This document shows positions 34,480 to 42,316 of a DNA stretch of 64,000 nucleotides, piece after piece. Positions within the stretch are counted from its first letter, which is position 1. Each line of letters starts with the position of its first letter. The notes below the pieces were generated by a model. That model ran no database searches and was not told where the DNA came from. It worked only from the letters and a program-made list of their open reading frames with translations. The stretch spans positions 62,001 through 126,000 of the forward strand of contig NZ_APVL01000007.1 of assembly GCF_000565285.1 (NCBI RefSeq), written 5' to 3'. This DNA is from Cytobacillus firmus DS1. Lineage in GTDB: Bacteria; Bacillota; Bacilli; Bacillales; Cytobacillaceae. Both the position numbers and the translations under genes were made by a program.

Positions 34480-35276
34480 GCAGGAAGCTTCCCAAGTATT
34501 TCTTTAACTTTGTTTGTTTACTGGTTTATATATTCCTGCTGGCGCCAATCGTGGTTGTATTGCTTTCCTCTTTAACAACTACCGAATACATTGTATTCCC
34601 GCCAGAAGGCCTGACTCTCAGATGGTACACAGAGTTAATTGAACATCCGGAATTTATGCAGTCGTTTACACTGAGCATTATTGTGGCGTTCGGAACTGCC
34701 ATTATTGCCACTGCCATTGGCACATTGGCTTCACTTGCAGTTGTCCGGCGTCAATTTAAAGGGAAGACAGCGATTGTTCAATTAGTGGGTTCGCCTCTCT
34801 TGATTCCATCTGTTGTTTTTGGTGTGGCTCTCTTGCAGTTTTACTCATGGATTGGTTTGGCTGCGAGCCCCCTTGCATTGATTTTGGGTCACATCATCTT
34901 AACGGTTCCTTTTGTGATGCGCCTGGTTGTTGCCAGTTTAGTAGGTTTTGACCGTTCTATCGAACAAGCTGCCTTGAACCTTGGTGCAGGACCGATGAAA
35001 GTTTTCTTTCACATCACACTGCCGATCATTAAATCAGGCGTGATAGCCGGCGCCATTTTTGCCTTTATTACTTCATTTGATGATTTAACAGTTGCCTTAT
35101 TCATTGTCAGCACCGACGTTGTGACACTGCCAGTACGGATTTACACATACATGCAATATCAATATGATCCGATTATTACATCCGTATCAAGCATCATGAT
35201 TCTTTTCACTGTCGTATTAATGCTCATAATTGAAAGAGTGTTAGGTGTTGGGAAAGTGTTTTCCTCTAAAAATTAG
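34476..35276 (+). CDS. PotC-like ABC transporter permease
   Basis: 266-aa inner-membrane permease, six helices, EAA loop as EQAALNLGAGPMKVFFHITLP. Pairs with the upstream permease to form the channel. Followed after 15 bases by the 2Fe-2S protein of the dehydrogenase, so import and oxidation genes are one transcript. Confidence 0.92.
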   Translation: MSRKLPKYFFNFVCLLVYIFLLAPIVVVLLSSLTTTEYIVFPPEGLTLRWYTELIEHPEFMQSFTLSIIVAFGTAIIATAIGTLASLAVVRRQFKGKTAIVQLVGSPLLIPSVVFGVALLQFYSWIGLAASPLALILGHIILTVPFVMRLVVASLVGFDRSIEQAALNLGAGPMKVFFHITLPIIKSGVIAGAIFAFITSFDDLTVALFIVSTDVVTLPVRIYTYMQYQYDPIITSVSSIMILFTVVLMLIIERVLGVGKVFSSKN

Positions 35277-35291
35277 ATAGGAGAGGTCTTT

Positions 35292-35615
35292 ATGCACATT
35301 GAGAAACATCCGGTTCTCGGCAGGAAGCTCCACACGCCTGTAACCATTTATTTCAATGACCAGCCATATCAGGCCTATACGCAGCAATCTGTCGCTGCCG
35401 CGTTAATGGCAAATGGAATTAAGAAATTGGGTGTCAGCCGAAAGCTGGTCCAATCCAGAGGATTATTCTGTTCGCGCGGGAGATGCTGCAGCTGCTATAT
35501 GACCATTGATGGAGAGGACCATGTACGGAGCTGTATGACAGAAGTTGAAGATGGCATGCGAATATACCCGAATATGGATGATCCCGAGGTAAGGAGAGAG
35601 ATTGATGAAGACTGA
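35292..35615 (+). CDS. 2Fe-2S protein, HcnA / amino-acid dehydrogenase gamma-type subunit
   Basis: 107-aa plant-ferredoxin-like protein. Four cysteines in GLFCSRGRCCSC and VRSC fit a [2Fe-2S] site of the Fer2_4 type found in HcnA, opine oxidase and D-hydroxyproline dehydrogenase small subunits, and fused in sarcosine oxidase alpha. ATG after AGGAGAGG. Its end overlaps the start of the FAD subunit by eleven bases. It would pass electrons within the dehydrogenase complex. Confidence 0.87.
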   Translation: MHIEKHPVLGRKLHTPVTIYFNDQPYQAYTQQSVAAALMANGIKKLGVSRKLVQSRGLFCSRGRCCSCYMTIDGEDHVRSCMTEVEDGMRIYPNMDDPEVRREIDED

Positions 35616-36684
35616 TGTACTGATCATTGGAGGCGGTCCTGCAGGTCTATCAGCAGCAATTGAGACAGCATCAAGGGGACTGGATGTAACTATTGTTGAC
35701 GAAGCTTCCCAGCTTGGCGGGCAGCTAAACCAGCAGACTCAAGTGATGCGTCAGCTTCCTTCTGTATATGAACCCATGCGTGGCTTTGAATTGGCCAATA
35801 AACTAATTGAGCTAATTAAAGATTGTAATGTAAGACAGCTCCTGAATCACCGTGTGGTTGGATTTTACGCAGATGGAAGTGTCGGAATTACCGATGAAGA
35901 AAATGTATTCCCTGTAAAAGCAAAAAAGATTATTGTGGCTTCCGGAGCGGCTGAAAAGGCTGTGGCGTTTCCAAAATGGACCATGCCGGGGATTATGACA
36001 ATCGGTGCTGCACAGACATTGATCAATCGTGATTTTGTGATGCCTGGGAGAGAAGCTGTGATTGTGGGCTCCAGTGATTTTGCCATGGAAACGGCTATAC
36101 AACTGATGGATGTGGGTATCCGGGTCAAAGCAATTATAGAAAAACAAAGTGGAGCTTTGGCAAAAGAGCAGGAAAAAGTGAGTGAACTGTCACGGAGCGG
36201 AATTCCATTTTATTTTAATAGTTTTATAAAAGAAGCAAGAGGAAATGGGCAGGTGGAACAGATTGATGTTGCGCTGCCGGATGAAGTCATTACCCTGAAT
36301 GTGGACCTCGTTTGTATGGACGGAGGCAGGGCACCCATACTGGATGTTTTTTATCAGCTGGGCTGTTCCTTTGGATTTCAAGAGGAGCTGGGCGGATGGG
36401 TTCCGCAATATAATAATAGATTCCAAACCGATAGGGAAGATGTATTCATAGCCGGGAATGCGGCTGGCATTACCACCCAGGGTCCGTTGCTTTTAACAGG
36501 AATGATTGCCGGCATCAGTGCAAGTGAAGAACTGCAGGCAATCAGCCCGGCAGAGGCCAATGAGATGAGAGAGGCACTTTGGAAGGAACTCGGATTATTG
36601 GAGTACAGAGAAGTGTACAGCGGAAGAGTCAAGCATCTCGAGAACTTCGCAAGCCCGGTACTTAAAGATCAATTTATCTCCTAG
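35605..36684 (+). CDS. FAD/NAD(P)-binding oxidoreductase, HcnB/opine-oxidase alpha-type subunit
   Basis: 359 aa. N-terminal dinucleotide fold VLIIGGGPAGLSAAIE and a second nucleotide fold near AVIVGSSDFAMETAI, with the conserved late FAD motif FIAGNAAGITTQGPLL. In relatives this chain also carries a C-terminal BFD-like 2Fe-2S domain; here that domain is a separate gene just downstream. ATG 35605 chosen over TTG 35602 because AAGGAGAG is then at better spacing. Works with the 2Fe-2S and DadA-like subunits. Confidence 0.88.
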   Translation: MKTDVLIIGGGPAGLSAAIETASRGLDVTIVDEASQLGGQLNQQTQVMRQLPSVYEPMRGFELANKLIELIKDCNVRQLLNHRVVGFYADGSVGITDEENVFPVKAKKIIVASGAAEKAVAFPKWTMPGIMTIGAAQTLINRDFVMPGREAVIVGSSDFAMETAIQLMDVGIRVKAIIEKQSGALAKEQEKVSELSRSGIPFYFNSFIKEARGNGQVEQIDVALPDEVITLNVDLVCMDGGRAPILDVFYQLGCSFGFQEELGGWVPQYNNRFQTDREDVFIAGNAAGITTQGPLLLTGMIAGISASEELQAISPAEANEMREALWKELGLLEYREVYSGRVKHLENFASPVLKDQFIS

Positions 36685-36704
36685 ATAGGAAAAGAGAGAA
36701 GAAG

Positions 36705-37043
36705 GTGAATAAGTTGGATAAAACGACGATCATCTGCAGATGTGAAGAAATCAGCTGTGAAGAAGTGGAAGAGGTTATCAGCAATGGTGGAAGGACCTTT
36801 GATGATGTGAAGAGGATTACCCGCTGCGGAATGGGTCCTTGCCAGGCTAAAATCTGCACCAGCATGGTGGCAGAAATTATTCACCAGCAGACTGGGCTAT
36901 CACCTTCAGAGATTCCGCTGCCGAGAATGCGGATGCCGTTATCCCCTATTAAGCTTGAAACACTGGCAACGAACAGTACATCCTTTAGTACCGTCAAGTC
37001 TGTTCTTGATGAGGTGGAATTGGAAGAAGGGAAGGTGAGGTAA
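36705..37043 (+). CDS. BFD-like [2Fe-2S]-binding protein, separate subunit
   Basis: 112-aa protein with CRCEE near residue 11 and RCGMGPCQ near residue 40, the four-Cys BFD/Fer2_BFD site. In opine oxidase and HcnB relatives this domain is fused to the alpha chain; here it is a stand-alone gene 20 bases after it. GTG 36705 or TTG 36714 may be the start (AGAGAAGAAGG precedes). The C-terminal 50 residues are Pro/Ser-rich and unstructured. Stop is immediately followed by the next start. Confidence 0.82.
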   Translation: MNKLDKTTIICRCEEISCEEVEEVISNGGRTFDDVKRITRCGMGPCQAKICTSMVAEIIHQQTGLSPSEIPLPRMRMPLSPIKLETLATNSTSFSTVKSVLDEVELEEGKVR

Positions 37044-38117
37044 TTGGAAACCAATTATGAAACAATTGTTATCGGAGGGGGTGTAGTGGGCAGCGGAATT
37101 GCTTACCACCTTTCTGAGCGGTACAAAGAAGGCGTGCTTGTGCTTGATAAAAAATACCCCATGTCAGGAACATCCGGATCCACCCAGGCCTGGGTATGGG
37201 TACATAATAAAACACCTTCCTGGTATGCGGAATTTAATATGTACAGTGCCGAACTCTATCCTTATCTGTCTAAAAAGATCGGGGACGTTGAATACAAGCG
37301 GACAGGAGGGCTATCGCCTTTTTTCAATGAAAGTGACCGTGAAAAGGCACAGAAGCTCGCGGAATCATATCGGAAAATCGGCATCAAAATTAAAGTATTA
37401 TCCAGGGAAGAAGTTCTCGAAAAAGAGCCCTATATGAATCCGGAAGTAGCAGGGGCTACTTACAGCTCCATTGATGGCAATGTCAATCCATTCCGCTTGA
37501 TTGATATGTACATGCGAGCAGCTAAAAGAAATGGCGTCCGGTATTCTACTTATAATAAGGTAACTGAGATAAAAAAGCAGGATGGTAAATATTCAGTTGT
37601 ATCAGATAAGGGTGCGTTTGAATGTAAAAACCTTATTCTGGCTGGCGGAACCTGGTCGAGAGAAATAGGTGACATGCTTGGAGTTAAAATTCCTGTTAAT
37701 CAATTAAGAGGGCAAATCCTGGTGTCTGAACCATTAAAGCCTTTCTTGAATTTTACAATCAGCGGATTAAGGCAGGCAAACAATGGGGAAGTTCTGATGG
37801 GCTATTCAATGGAAGAAGCAGGCTTTAATCGGGCAACAACGCTTGATGTGATTCAGGAAACAGCCAATATGGCAGTCCAATATGTACCCGGATTAAGAAA
37901 AGCCAAAATTGTCCGCGCTTTTTCCGGAATCCGGGCTATGCCTGAGGACGGCTTTCCGATTCTCGGTAAAGTACCCGGTCATGAAAACCTTTATGTAGCA
38001 GCGACCCATAGCGGAGTTACACTTTCTCCCTTAATAGGAACGTTAATAACAGAATTAATCATGGATGGAGAAACATCCATACCAATCGACAGGTATTCTT
38101 TAAGCAGATTTGGTTAG
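37044..38117 (+). CDS. FAD-dependent oxidoreductase, HcnC/DadA-type catalytic subunit
   Basis: 357-aa DAO-fold enzyme: N-terminal VIGGGVVGSGIAYHLSER, middle LAGGTWSREIGDMLGV, and C-terminal FSGIRAMPEDGFPILG and AATHSGVTLSPLIG, the substrate/FAD region. Oxidises a C-N bond of an amino acid, opine or N-alkyl amino acid and hands electrons to the FAD/2Fe-2S subunits. TTG start, directly abutting the previous stop, after GGTGAGG. Substrate inferred to be what the PotABCD-like importer brings in. Confidence 0.88.
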   Translation: METNYETIVIGGGVVGSGIAYHLSERYKEGVLVLDKKYPMSGTSGSTQAWVWVHNKTPSWYAEFNMYSAELYPYLSKKIGDVEYKRTGGLSPFFNESDREKAQKLAESYRKIGIKIKVLSREEVLEKEPYMNPEVAGATYSSIDGNVNPFRLIDMYMRAAKRNGVRYSTYNKVTEIKKQDGKYSVVSDKGAFECKNLILAGGTWSREIGDMLGVKIPVNQLRGQILVSEPLKPFLNFTISGLRQANNGEVLMGYSMEEAGFNRATTLDVIQETANMAVQYVPGLRKAKIVRAFSGIRAMPEDGFPILGKVPGHENLYVAATHSGVTLSPLIGTLITELIMDGETSIPIDRYSLSRFG

Positions 38118-38130
38118 AGTGAATGTTATT

Positions 38131-38150
38131 AAGTTATAATATTATAACTT
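38131..38150 (+). promoter_or_regulatory. GntR operator copy 3, perfect 20-bp palindrome
   Basis: AAGTTATAATATTATAACTT, a perfect palindrome, between the dehydrogenase genes and the DUF1904-DAO pair. It marks a second promoter under the same regulator. Confidence 0.8.
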
Positions 38151-38204
38151 TTTTATTCCAGTTGTCAGGAAAAATATTATGTAAATTAGCTTGGAGGAAA
38201 CAGG

Positions 38205-38537
38205 ATGCCGCATTTGTTTATTAGAGGAATTTCAGTGGATCAGACAAAGGAAATCAGTACCCAGCTGGTGAAAGACCTGGCTCGGCTATGTGAATGCGGA
38301 GAAGATAACTTTACATTGGAAGTTTTGCATTCAACTTTTGTGTTTGATAAAAAAGAAGTTCCAGCATATCCATTTATAGAAGTAAAGTGGTTTGACAGGG
38401 GCAAAGGAGTTCAAAATCAATTTGCCGGGATTGTTTCGAATCATGTTCGGTCGCTTGGAGTGCCGGAGGTTGAGGTGGCATTTACTGCATTTTTAGAGGC
38501 TGATTATTATTTGAATGGGAAGAGTTTTGCGGATTAA
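38205..38537 (+). CDS. DUF1904 family protein
   Basis: 110-aa protein of a family with tautomerase/MIF-like fold (MPHLFIRGISVDQTKEIS at the start, with residue 2 Pro after the initiator Met removal). Function not established; an imine or keto-enol isomerase role in the same catabolic pathway is a reasonable guess given the proline and the location. ATG after TTGGAGGAAA. Eighteen bases before the DAO gene and directly after an operator. Confidence 0.82.
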   Translation: MPHLFIRGISVDQTKEISTQLVKDLARLCECGEDNFTLEVLHSTFVFDKKEVPAYPFIEVKWFDRGKGVQNQFAGIVSNHVRSLGVPEVEVAFTAFLEADYYLNGKSFAD

Positions 38538-38555
38538 AAGGGGGGGAGTTCAACC

Positions 38556-39683
38556 ATGAAAATAGCAGTCATAGGCTCAGGAATTGTCGGTGCAAGTGCA
38601 GCCTATTACCTCTCAAGGGAAGGTGCAGAGGCAGTCATTATTGATAAGGCACATCAGGGACAGGCAACTGCAGCAGGCGCAGGAATCATTTGCCCGTGGA
38701 TTTCCAGAGCAGATCATAAAGACTGGTACACCATTGCAAAACGAGGAGCTCTTTACTATCCATCTTTAATAGCAAACCTTAAACAAGATGGTGAAGAGAA
38801 TTTTGGATATGGAATGGTAGGAGCCCTGGCAGTCAGCAGCAGTTCGGATGAGCTGGATGCGATTGAACAAAGTGTCCGGCAAAAAAAGGCTGAAACCCCT
38901 GAGGTTGGGCAGATTACGAGATTAACAGCAGCGGAAGCCAGGGAACTTTATCCTCCGCTCCGTGAGAATCTGCAGGCTGTCCATGTTACGGGTGCAGCCA
39001 GATTGGATGGCAGGCTGTTAAGGGACGCCATGATAAATGGTGCAAAAAAACATGGTGCTGTATTACTTGAAGGTGAAGGTGACCTTGTACTTCATAATAA
39101 TAAGGTTACAGGAGTAAAAGTGAACGGGGATGTCATTACTGCGGATGCAGTTATCGTTACTGCAGGTGCATGGGCTAAGGACTTACTTGCACCGTTGGGA
39201 ATTGATCTTAAAATTGAGCCTCAGCGCGGGCAAATTGCTCATCTGGAAATGAACAGTGTGGACACTTCCAGCTGGCCTGTTGTCCTTCCGCAAAGCACTC
39301 ATTACTTAGTAGCTTTCGACCATTCGAAAGTGGTGGCTGGAGCTACCAGGGAAACGGGAGCCGGGTTTGATTATAGACTAACGGCGGCAGGTGTGAAAGA
39401 AGTGCTGGATGAAGCTTTAACAGTGGCACCAGGATTAGCTGAAAGCACACTAAAAGAGGTAAGAATTGGCTTCCGTCCGGCTGGACCTGATATTTTGCCG
39501 CTGCTGGGTACGGTTCCTCCTGCAGAGGGGCTGGTAATCGCAACAGGATTAGGGGCATCAGGGCTTACGATGGGACCTTACGTGGGCACCCTGGCTGCAG
39601 ATCTTGCTTTGAACAGGGAGATGGAACTGGATCTGTCACCCTATGATCCATTAAGAACAGGCTTGGAAGCAGGAATAAAGTGA
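38556..39683 (+). CDS. FAD-dependent D-amino acid oxidase/DadA-like oxidoreductase
   Basis: 375-aa DAO-family flavoenzyme, close in layout to B. subtilis YurR. FAD motif IAVIGSGIVGASAAYYLS at residues 3-20, VTAGAWAKDLLAPLG in the middle and GFRPAGPDILPLLG plus TGLGASGLTMGPYVG near the end. A second oxidase in the same regulon as the three-subunit enzyme, so it may act on a downstream or related amino acid. ATG after AAGGGGGGGAG. Confidence 0.88.
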   Translation: MKIAVIGSGIVGASAAYYLSREGAEAVIIDKAHQGQATAAGAGIICPWISRADHKDWYTIAKRGALYYPSLIANLKQDGEENFGYGMVGALAVSSSSDELDAIEQSVRQKKAETPEVGQITRLTAAEARELYPPLRENLQAVHVTGAARLDGRLLRDAMINGAKKHGAVLLEGEGDLVLHNNKVTGVKVNGDVITADAVIVTAGAWAKDLLAPLGIDLKIEPQRGQIAHLEMNSVDTSSWPVVLPQSTHYLVAFDHSKVVAGATRETGAGFDYRLTAAGVKEVLDEALTVAPGLAESTLKEVRIGFRPAGPDILPLLGTVPPAEGLVIATGLGASGLTMGPYVGTLAADLALNREMELDLSPYDPLRTGLEAGIK

Positions 39684-39699
39684 ACTATTCTCTAGAAAA

Positions 39700-39735
39700 A
39701 GCTGCCATACTAATTTATGGCAGCTGCTCCTTTCT
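39700..39735 (+). terminator. Terminator after the DAO gene
   Basis: AGCTGCCAT pairs with ATGGCAGCT; the following T content is modest. Confidence 0.6.
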
Positions 39736-39745
39736 GGAGAGTAGT

Positions 39746-39780
39746 GTAAAAATGGCCGGGTTCCAAGGAATCCGGCCACT
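39746..39780 (-). terminator. Terminator of the sigma-factor module
   Basis: TGGCCGG-TTCC pairs with GGAA-CCGGCCA around a short loop; five T follow on the minus strand. Confidence 0.85.
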
Positions 39781-39785
39781 GATGA

Positions 39786-40004
39786 TTATACTAATTCGTA
39801 TTCAGTTACATTCCGTTCAACTAATCTGGCACTTTCCGCTATAACCAAATCTCCGCCATTTCCATCAAATGCATTGGCAGCAATGATTTGCTCCATGGCT
39901 GCTTTTACAGAAGCAGGATCAATCGGTTCAATCGGGTTATCAACAGATAGTTTCGTTGGCTTGCCCAGTTCAGAGATGAAAGTCATTTCTAATGATTTAG
40001 CCAT
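39786..40004 (-). CDS. DUF2922 family protein
   Basis: 72-aa soluble protein with the DUF2922 pattern (AKSLEMTFISELGKPTKLSV near the start, ending with VTEYELV). ATG after AAGGAGGG. Downstream of the DUF1659 gene by 41 bases with no terminator between, so co-transcribed. The two families are commonly paired in Bacillus; no function is known to me. Confidence 0.85.
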   Translation of the reverse strand: MAKSLEMTFISELGKPTKLSVDNPIEPIDPASVKAAMEQIIAANAFDGNGGDLVIAESARLVERNVTEYELV

Positions 40005-40045
40005 TTAATATTCCCTCCTTATGTTTTGGTTTTTTAATAGTTTGT

Positions 40046-40264
40046 TTAGCCTATAATATCGAAGCTGTCATTTCTGTTGATTTCAGCTAAAGGATAGCTG
40101 CTAAGTCCGGCGATTGCCTGTCCAACTGTGAAAAGCTGGTCTGCTGTGGCCGATTGCTTTACGCCGCTGTAGGTTTTTGATTTGTGAACCGGCTTACCCT
40201 GCTCATTAAGGCCTGTTTCAAATACCAGGCGAAGTTTGGAATCAGTGATTACTGCTTGTGCCAT
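40046..40264 (-). CDS. DUF1659 family protein
   Basis: 72-aa soluble protein (LRLVFETGLNEQGKPVHKSK and SYPLAEINRNDSFDI). ATG after AGGAGGTGACC. Its promoter (40284-40313) matches that of the helix-turn-helix gene further upstream, base for base at the presumed -35 and -10. First gene of a two-gene transcript with DUF2922. Confidence 0.85.
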   Translation of the reverse strand: MAQAVITDSKLRLVFETGLNEQGKPVHKSKTYSGVKQSATADQLFTVGQAIAGLSSYPLAEINRNDSFDIIG

Positions 40265-40283
40265 CTTGGGTCACCTCCTTTCA

Positions 40284-40316
40284 CCTTTTATATACAGTTT
40301 GGAGGGCGAAAAGGAC
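40284..40316 (-). promoter_or_regulatory. Shared alternative promoter motif, copy 1
   Basis: On the minus strand: CTGTCC, 16-bp spacer, TGTATATA, then AAGGTGAAAGG. The identical pair with identical spacing occurs at 41838-41870. It does not match SigA. Confidence 0.65.
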
Positions 40317-40326
40317 AGGGTGAATT

Positions 40327-40815
40327 TTAATTAAGCTGCAAAATTTTCTTCAGCTTCTCACGGGCACCGTGCCGCCAGTTTTTGACTGCAGACAATGAGA
40401 GCTGCTCTTTATCAGCAATTTCCCTGACTGATAGCCCATCACATAAAGTATATTGGAGCCATTTCATTTGGTTTTCAGATAACATTCCGCATTTTCCAAA
40501 AAGATCTTGTGTGAGCTCTGAGCTGGGGGCTGGTGAGGTATCTTCGATAAATTCCCAGAAGTCTGCCTCTGGATAGATATACCGGTCAATTTGGCTTGTT
40601 TGCCTCGTTAATTCGTTCATCATTTTTCCTTTTACCATTCCGTAAGCATAGGAAAAGAAGTTTCCTTTTTCATCGTCATGATTTTTCCACGCCTGCCAAA
40701 GTGTGATTAAACCCAGCTGCTGGAATTCCTCAGTGTTTTTATAGATGTTCAATTTATGCATGATGTCATGAATCATAGGTTCATATTGTGCTGCTATTTG
40801 TTCAAAACTCTCCAT
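40327..40815 (-). CDS. Sigma-70 family RNA polymerase sigma factor
   Basis: 162-aa short sigma factor. Region 2 about residues 8-75 (EEFQQLGLITLWQAW, NFFSYAYGMVKGKMMNEL) and region 4 about 110-160 (LSVREIADKEQLSLSAVKNWRHGAREKL, an HTH). Length and lack of regions 1 and 3 resemble ECF or competence-type sigma factors. ATG after GAAGGGA. It lies between two transcripts with the same unusual promoter, so it probably drives them. No anti-sigma gene is visible beside it. Confidence 0.88.
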   Translation of the reverse strand: MESFEQIAAQYEPMIHDIMHKLNIYKNTEEFQQLGLITLWQAWKNHDDEKGNFFSYAYGMVKGKMMNELTRQTSQIDRYIYPEADFWEFIEDTSPAPSSELTQDLFGKCGMLSENQMKWLQYTLCDGLSVREIADKEQLSLSAVKNWRHGAREKLKKILQLN

Positions 40816-40904
40816 GAAAATGTCCCTTCAAGGAAAGCGCGCTCTCTGTGATTCCCGGGTAGTTCAAACATAGCCTGACAGCCAATTTTTTACGAATCGG
40901 GTAA

Positions 40905-40995
40905 ATGTCGTATATCGGCCTTTAACTCCCTCTGGGTCCGGAGTTAAGGGGTCTAAGTCTGAAGTTAGGGGGTCTAACTCCCAGCAAAGGGGCAT
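40905..40995 (-). repeat. Short tandem repeat between the HTH gene and the sigma factor
   Basis: On the minus strand two 22-bp units of type TTAGACCCC-TAACT-C-GAC follow each other, with an additional GGAGTTAA half-unit. Significance unknown. Confidence 0.55.
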
Positions 40996-40999
40996 TTAG

Positions 41000-41812
41000 C
41001 TACTTTTTGTAAAAAAAATTTAGCGAAAAGGCATTGTCTTCAGCCGGAAACCCCATTTCAAGCAATTCTTCAAAGTAATTTTCTTCAAATTTCTTATTCA
41101 GAATTCCATAGAAATAAGCGATGGGCTTAGCAATGGTGCTGGTTTTCATTTTTCGGATCAGCTGCTTAAAGGAATGGATGGCTGTATCTAAAATAGTGAT
41201 CGAATCTTGTTCACAATTGCTTTTATATGCTGCGAGTGATGCCATTCTCCAAAACTCTTCAATCTGCCTGGCTTCCGAAAAAAAGTACTTTACTGTGCTG
41301 ATAAATGATTTTGGTACACGGTCACTTGTAAAAGTGTGATCGAGGACGGTTTCATTACGTTTAGTAATCTTTAGATTTTTATTAGTTTTAGAAAGATTGA
41401 TAGTTTTATTAGGGTGGTCCAATTTATCCTTCTCAGGTGGTTCACTCTTGGGAAAACGATTAAAAACATATTAGTTACTGGATTGTGAGCCGTTTTTTCT
41501 CTCTGTTTCATGAACAGTAAAAATACCGATTTCTGCCGCTTTGGCAATCATTCTTTTAAACGTGGAGCGGGAAATGCCATTGCCGTTATATTCTTCGTGA
41601 ATGGCTTTTAAAACAGTGCCAATCTTGGCATTGGATACCCCCGGGATTTTCGCAGCAAAACGAACCAGCCTTTTTAAACCAGCCAGCTCTCCCTTTGAAA
41701 ACTTGTCTTTATGTACCGATAGCCATTTCTCCAAATGGGCATTAAACTCCTGAAGATCTTTAAACTGAGAAAACTGTTCAAACTGCTCGACTCTGCCTGA
41801 TTTCAAATTCAT
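41000..41812 (-). pseudogene. Helix-turn-helix protein interrupted by an in-frame TAA
   Basis: One 270-codon frame split by a single TAA at 41473-41471. The first part (113 codons from ATG 41812) is a winged-HTH-like region (GISRSTFKRMIAKAAEIGIF) ending GSQSSN; the same frame continues without shift as YVFNRFPKSEPPEKDK and then the second part, ending NKKFEENYFEELLEMG. A TTA-to-TAA change would restore SSN-L-YVFNRF. A TTG at 41422 with AAGGA upstream could restart the second part. Replication- or regulation-related DNA binding is suspected from the HTH. Start 41812 chosen because the ribosome site GGGTGG lies nine bases upstream. Confidence 0.75.
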
Positions 41813-41837
41813 AAAATTGCACCACCCTTTCACCTTC

Positions 41838-41870
41838 TATATACAAATCAAGAAGGGATTTGGACAGGGT
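41838..41870 (-). promoter_or_regulatory. Shared alternative promoter motif, copy 2
   Basis: CTGTCC, 16-bp spacer, TGTATATA, then AAGGTGAAAGG on the minus strand, as at 40284-40316. Confidence 0.65.
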
Positions 41871-42081
41871 GGTTTTAGGAAGGGTGTGACAGTTTTGTGA
41901 ACATGGGGTTTGTTAAGAGCAGTGATCCATTTATGGAGGAGAAAAAGAAGAGGCGCCAGTAAAAATGGTAGCCATGAGAGGTTTATGAGGACGAAAAAGG
42001 GGAGGCTCAGGTAAAAACGGTCGCCATAGAAGTTCCATGACTGTAATTAGTCTCATGTAACGTATCCTATCCACTTGACCT

Positions 42082-42096
42082 TGATAATCATTTTCA
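42082..42096 (+). promoter_or_regulatory. Fur box 1
   Basis: TGATAATCATTTTCA, a 7-1-7 Fur site with one mismatch, 35 bases before the second. Confidence 0.8.
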
Positions 42097-42116
42097 CTTA
42101 AAATGGGTTTTAACAA

Positions 42117-42131
42117 TGATAATCATTATCA
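42117..42131 (+). promoter_or_regulatory. Fur box 2, perfect 7-1-7
   Basis: TGATAATCATTATCA, the exact B. subtilis Fur consensus, about 30 bases before the zinc-ribbon gene. Predicts derepression under iron limitation. Confidence 0.88.
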
Positions 42132-42160
42132 ATAGAGATAATATACATAATAGATCCACT

Positions 42161-42313
42161 ATGAAGGAGGGAGCTAAGTCGATTGAACAATATATTTGCG
42201 GCTGGTGTGGGTATCTAGCGGATATGGAAGCTGATGAATGTAACGATGACAGCTGCCCTTGCTGCGGTTTGGATCTTATCGGAGCAGCTGAATTTGACAT
42301 GTGGGAGAGTTGA
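42161..42313 (+). CDS. Small zinc-ribbon protein under Fur control
   Basis: About 50 aa. Two Cys pairs, CGWC and CPCC, 19 residues apart, form a probable zinc ribbon or rubredoxin-like knuckle; the rest is acidic. ATG 42161 is in frame but lies before the AAGGAGGGAG site; a rarer ATT at 42182 (nine bases after it) is the alternative. Four bases before the next gene, so one transcript. The function is unknown; induction by iron starvation is predicted from the two Fur boxes. Confidence 0.68.
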   Translation: MKEGAKSIEQYICGWCGYLADMEADECNDDSCPCCGLDLIGAAEFDMWES

Positions 42314-42316
42314 AGA

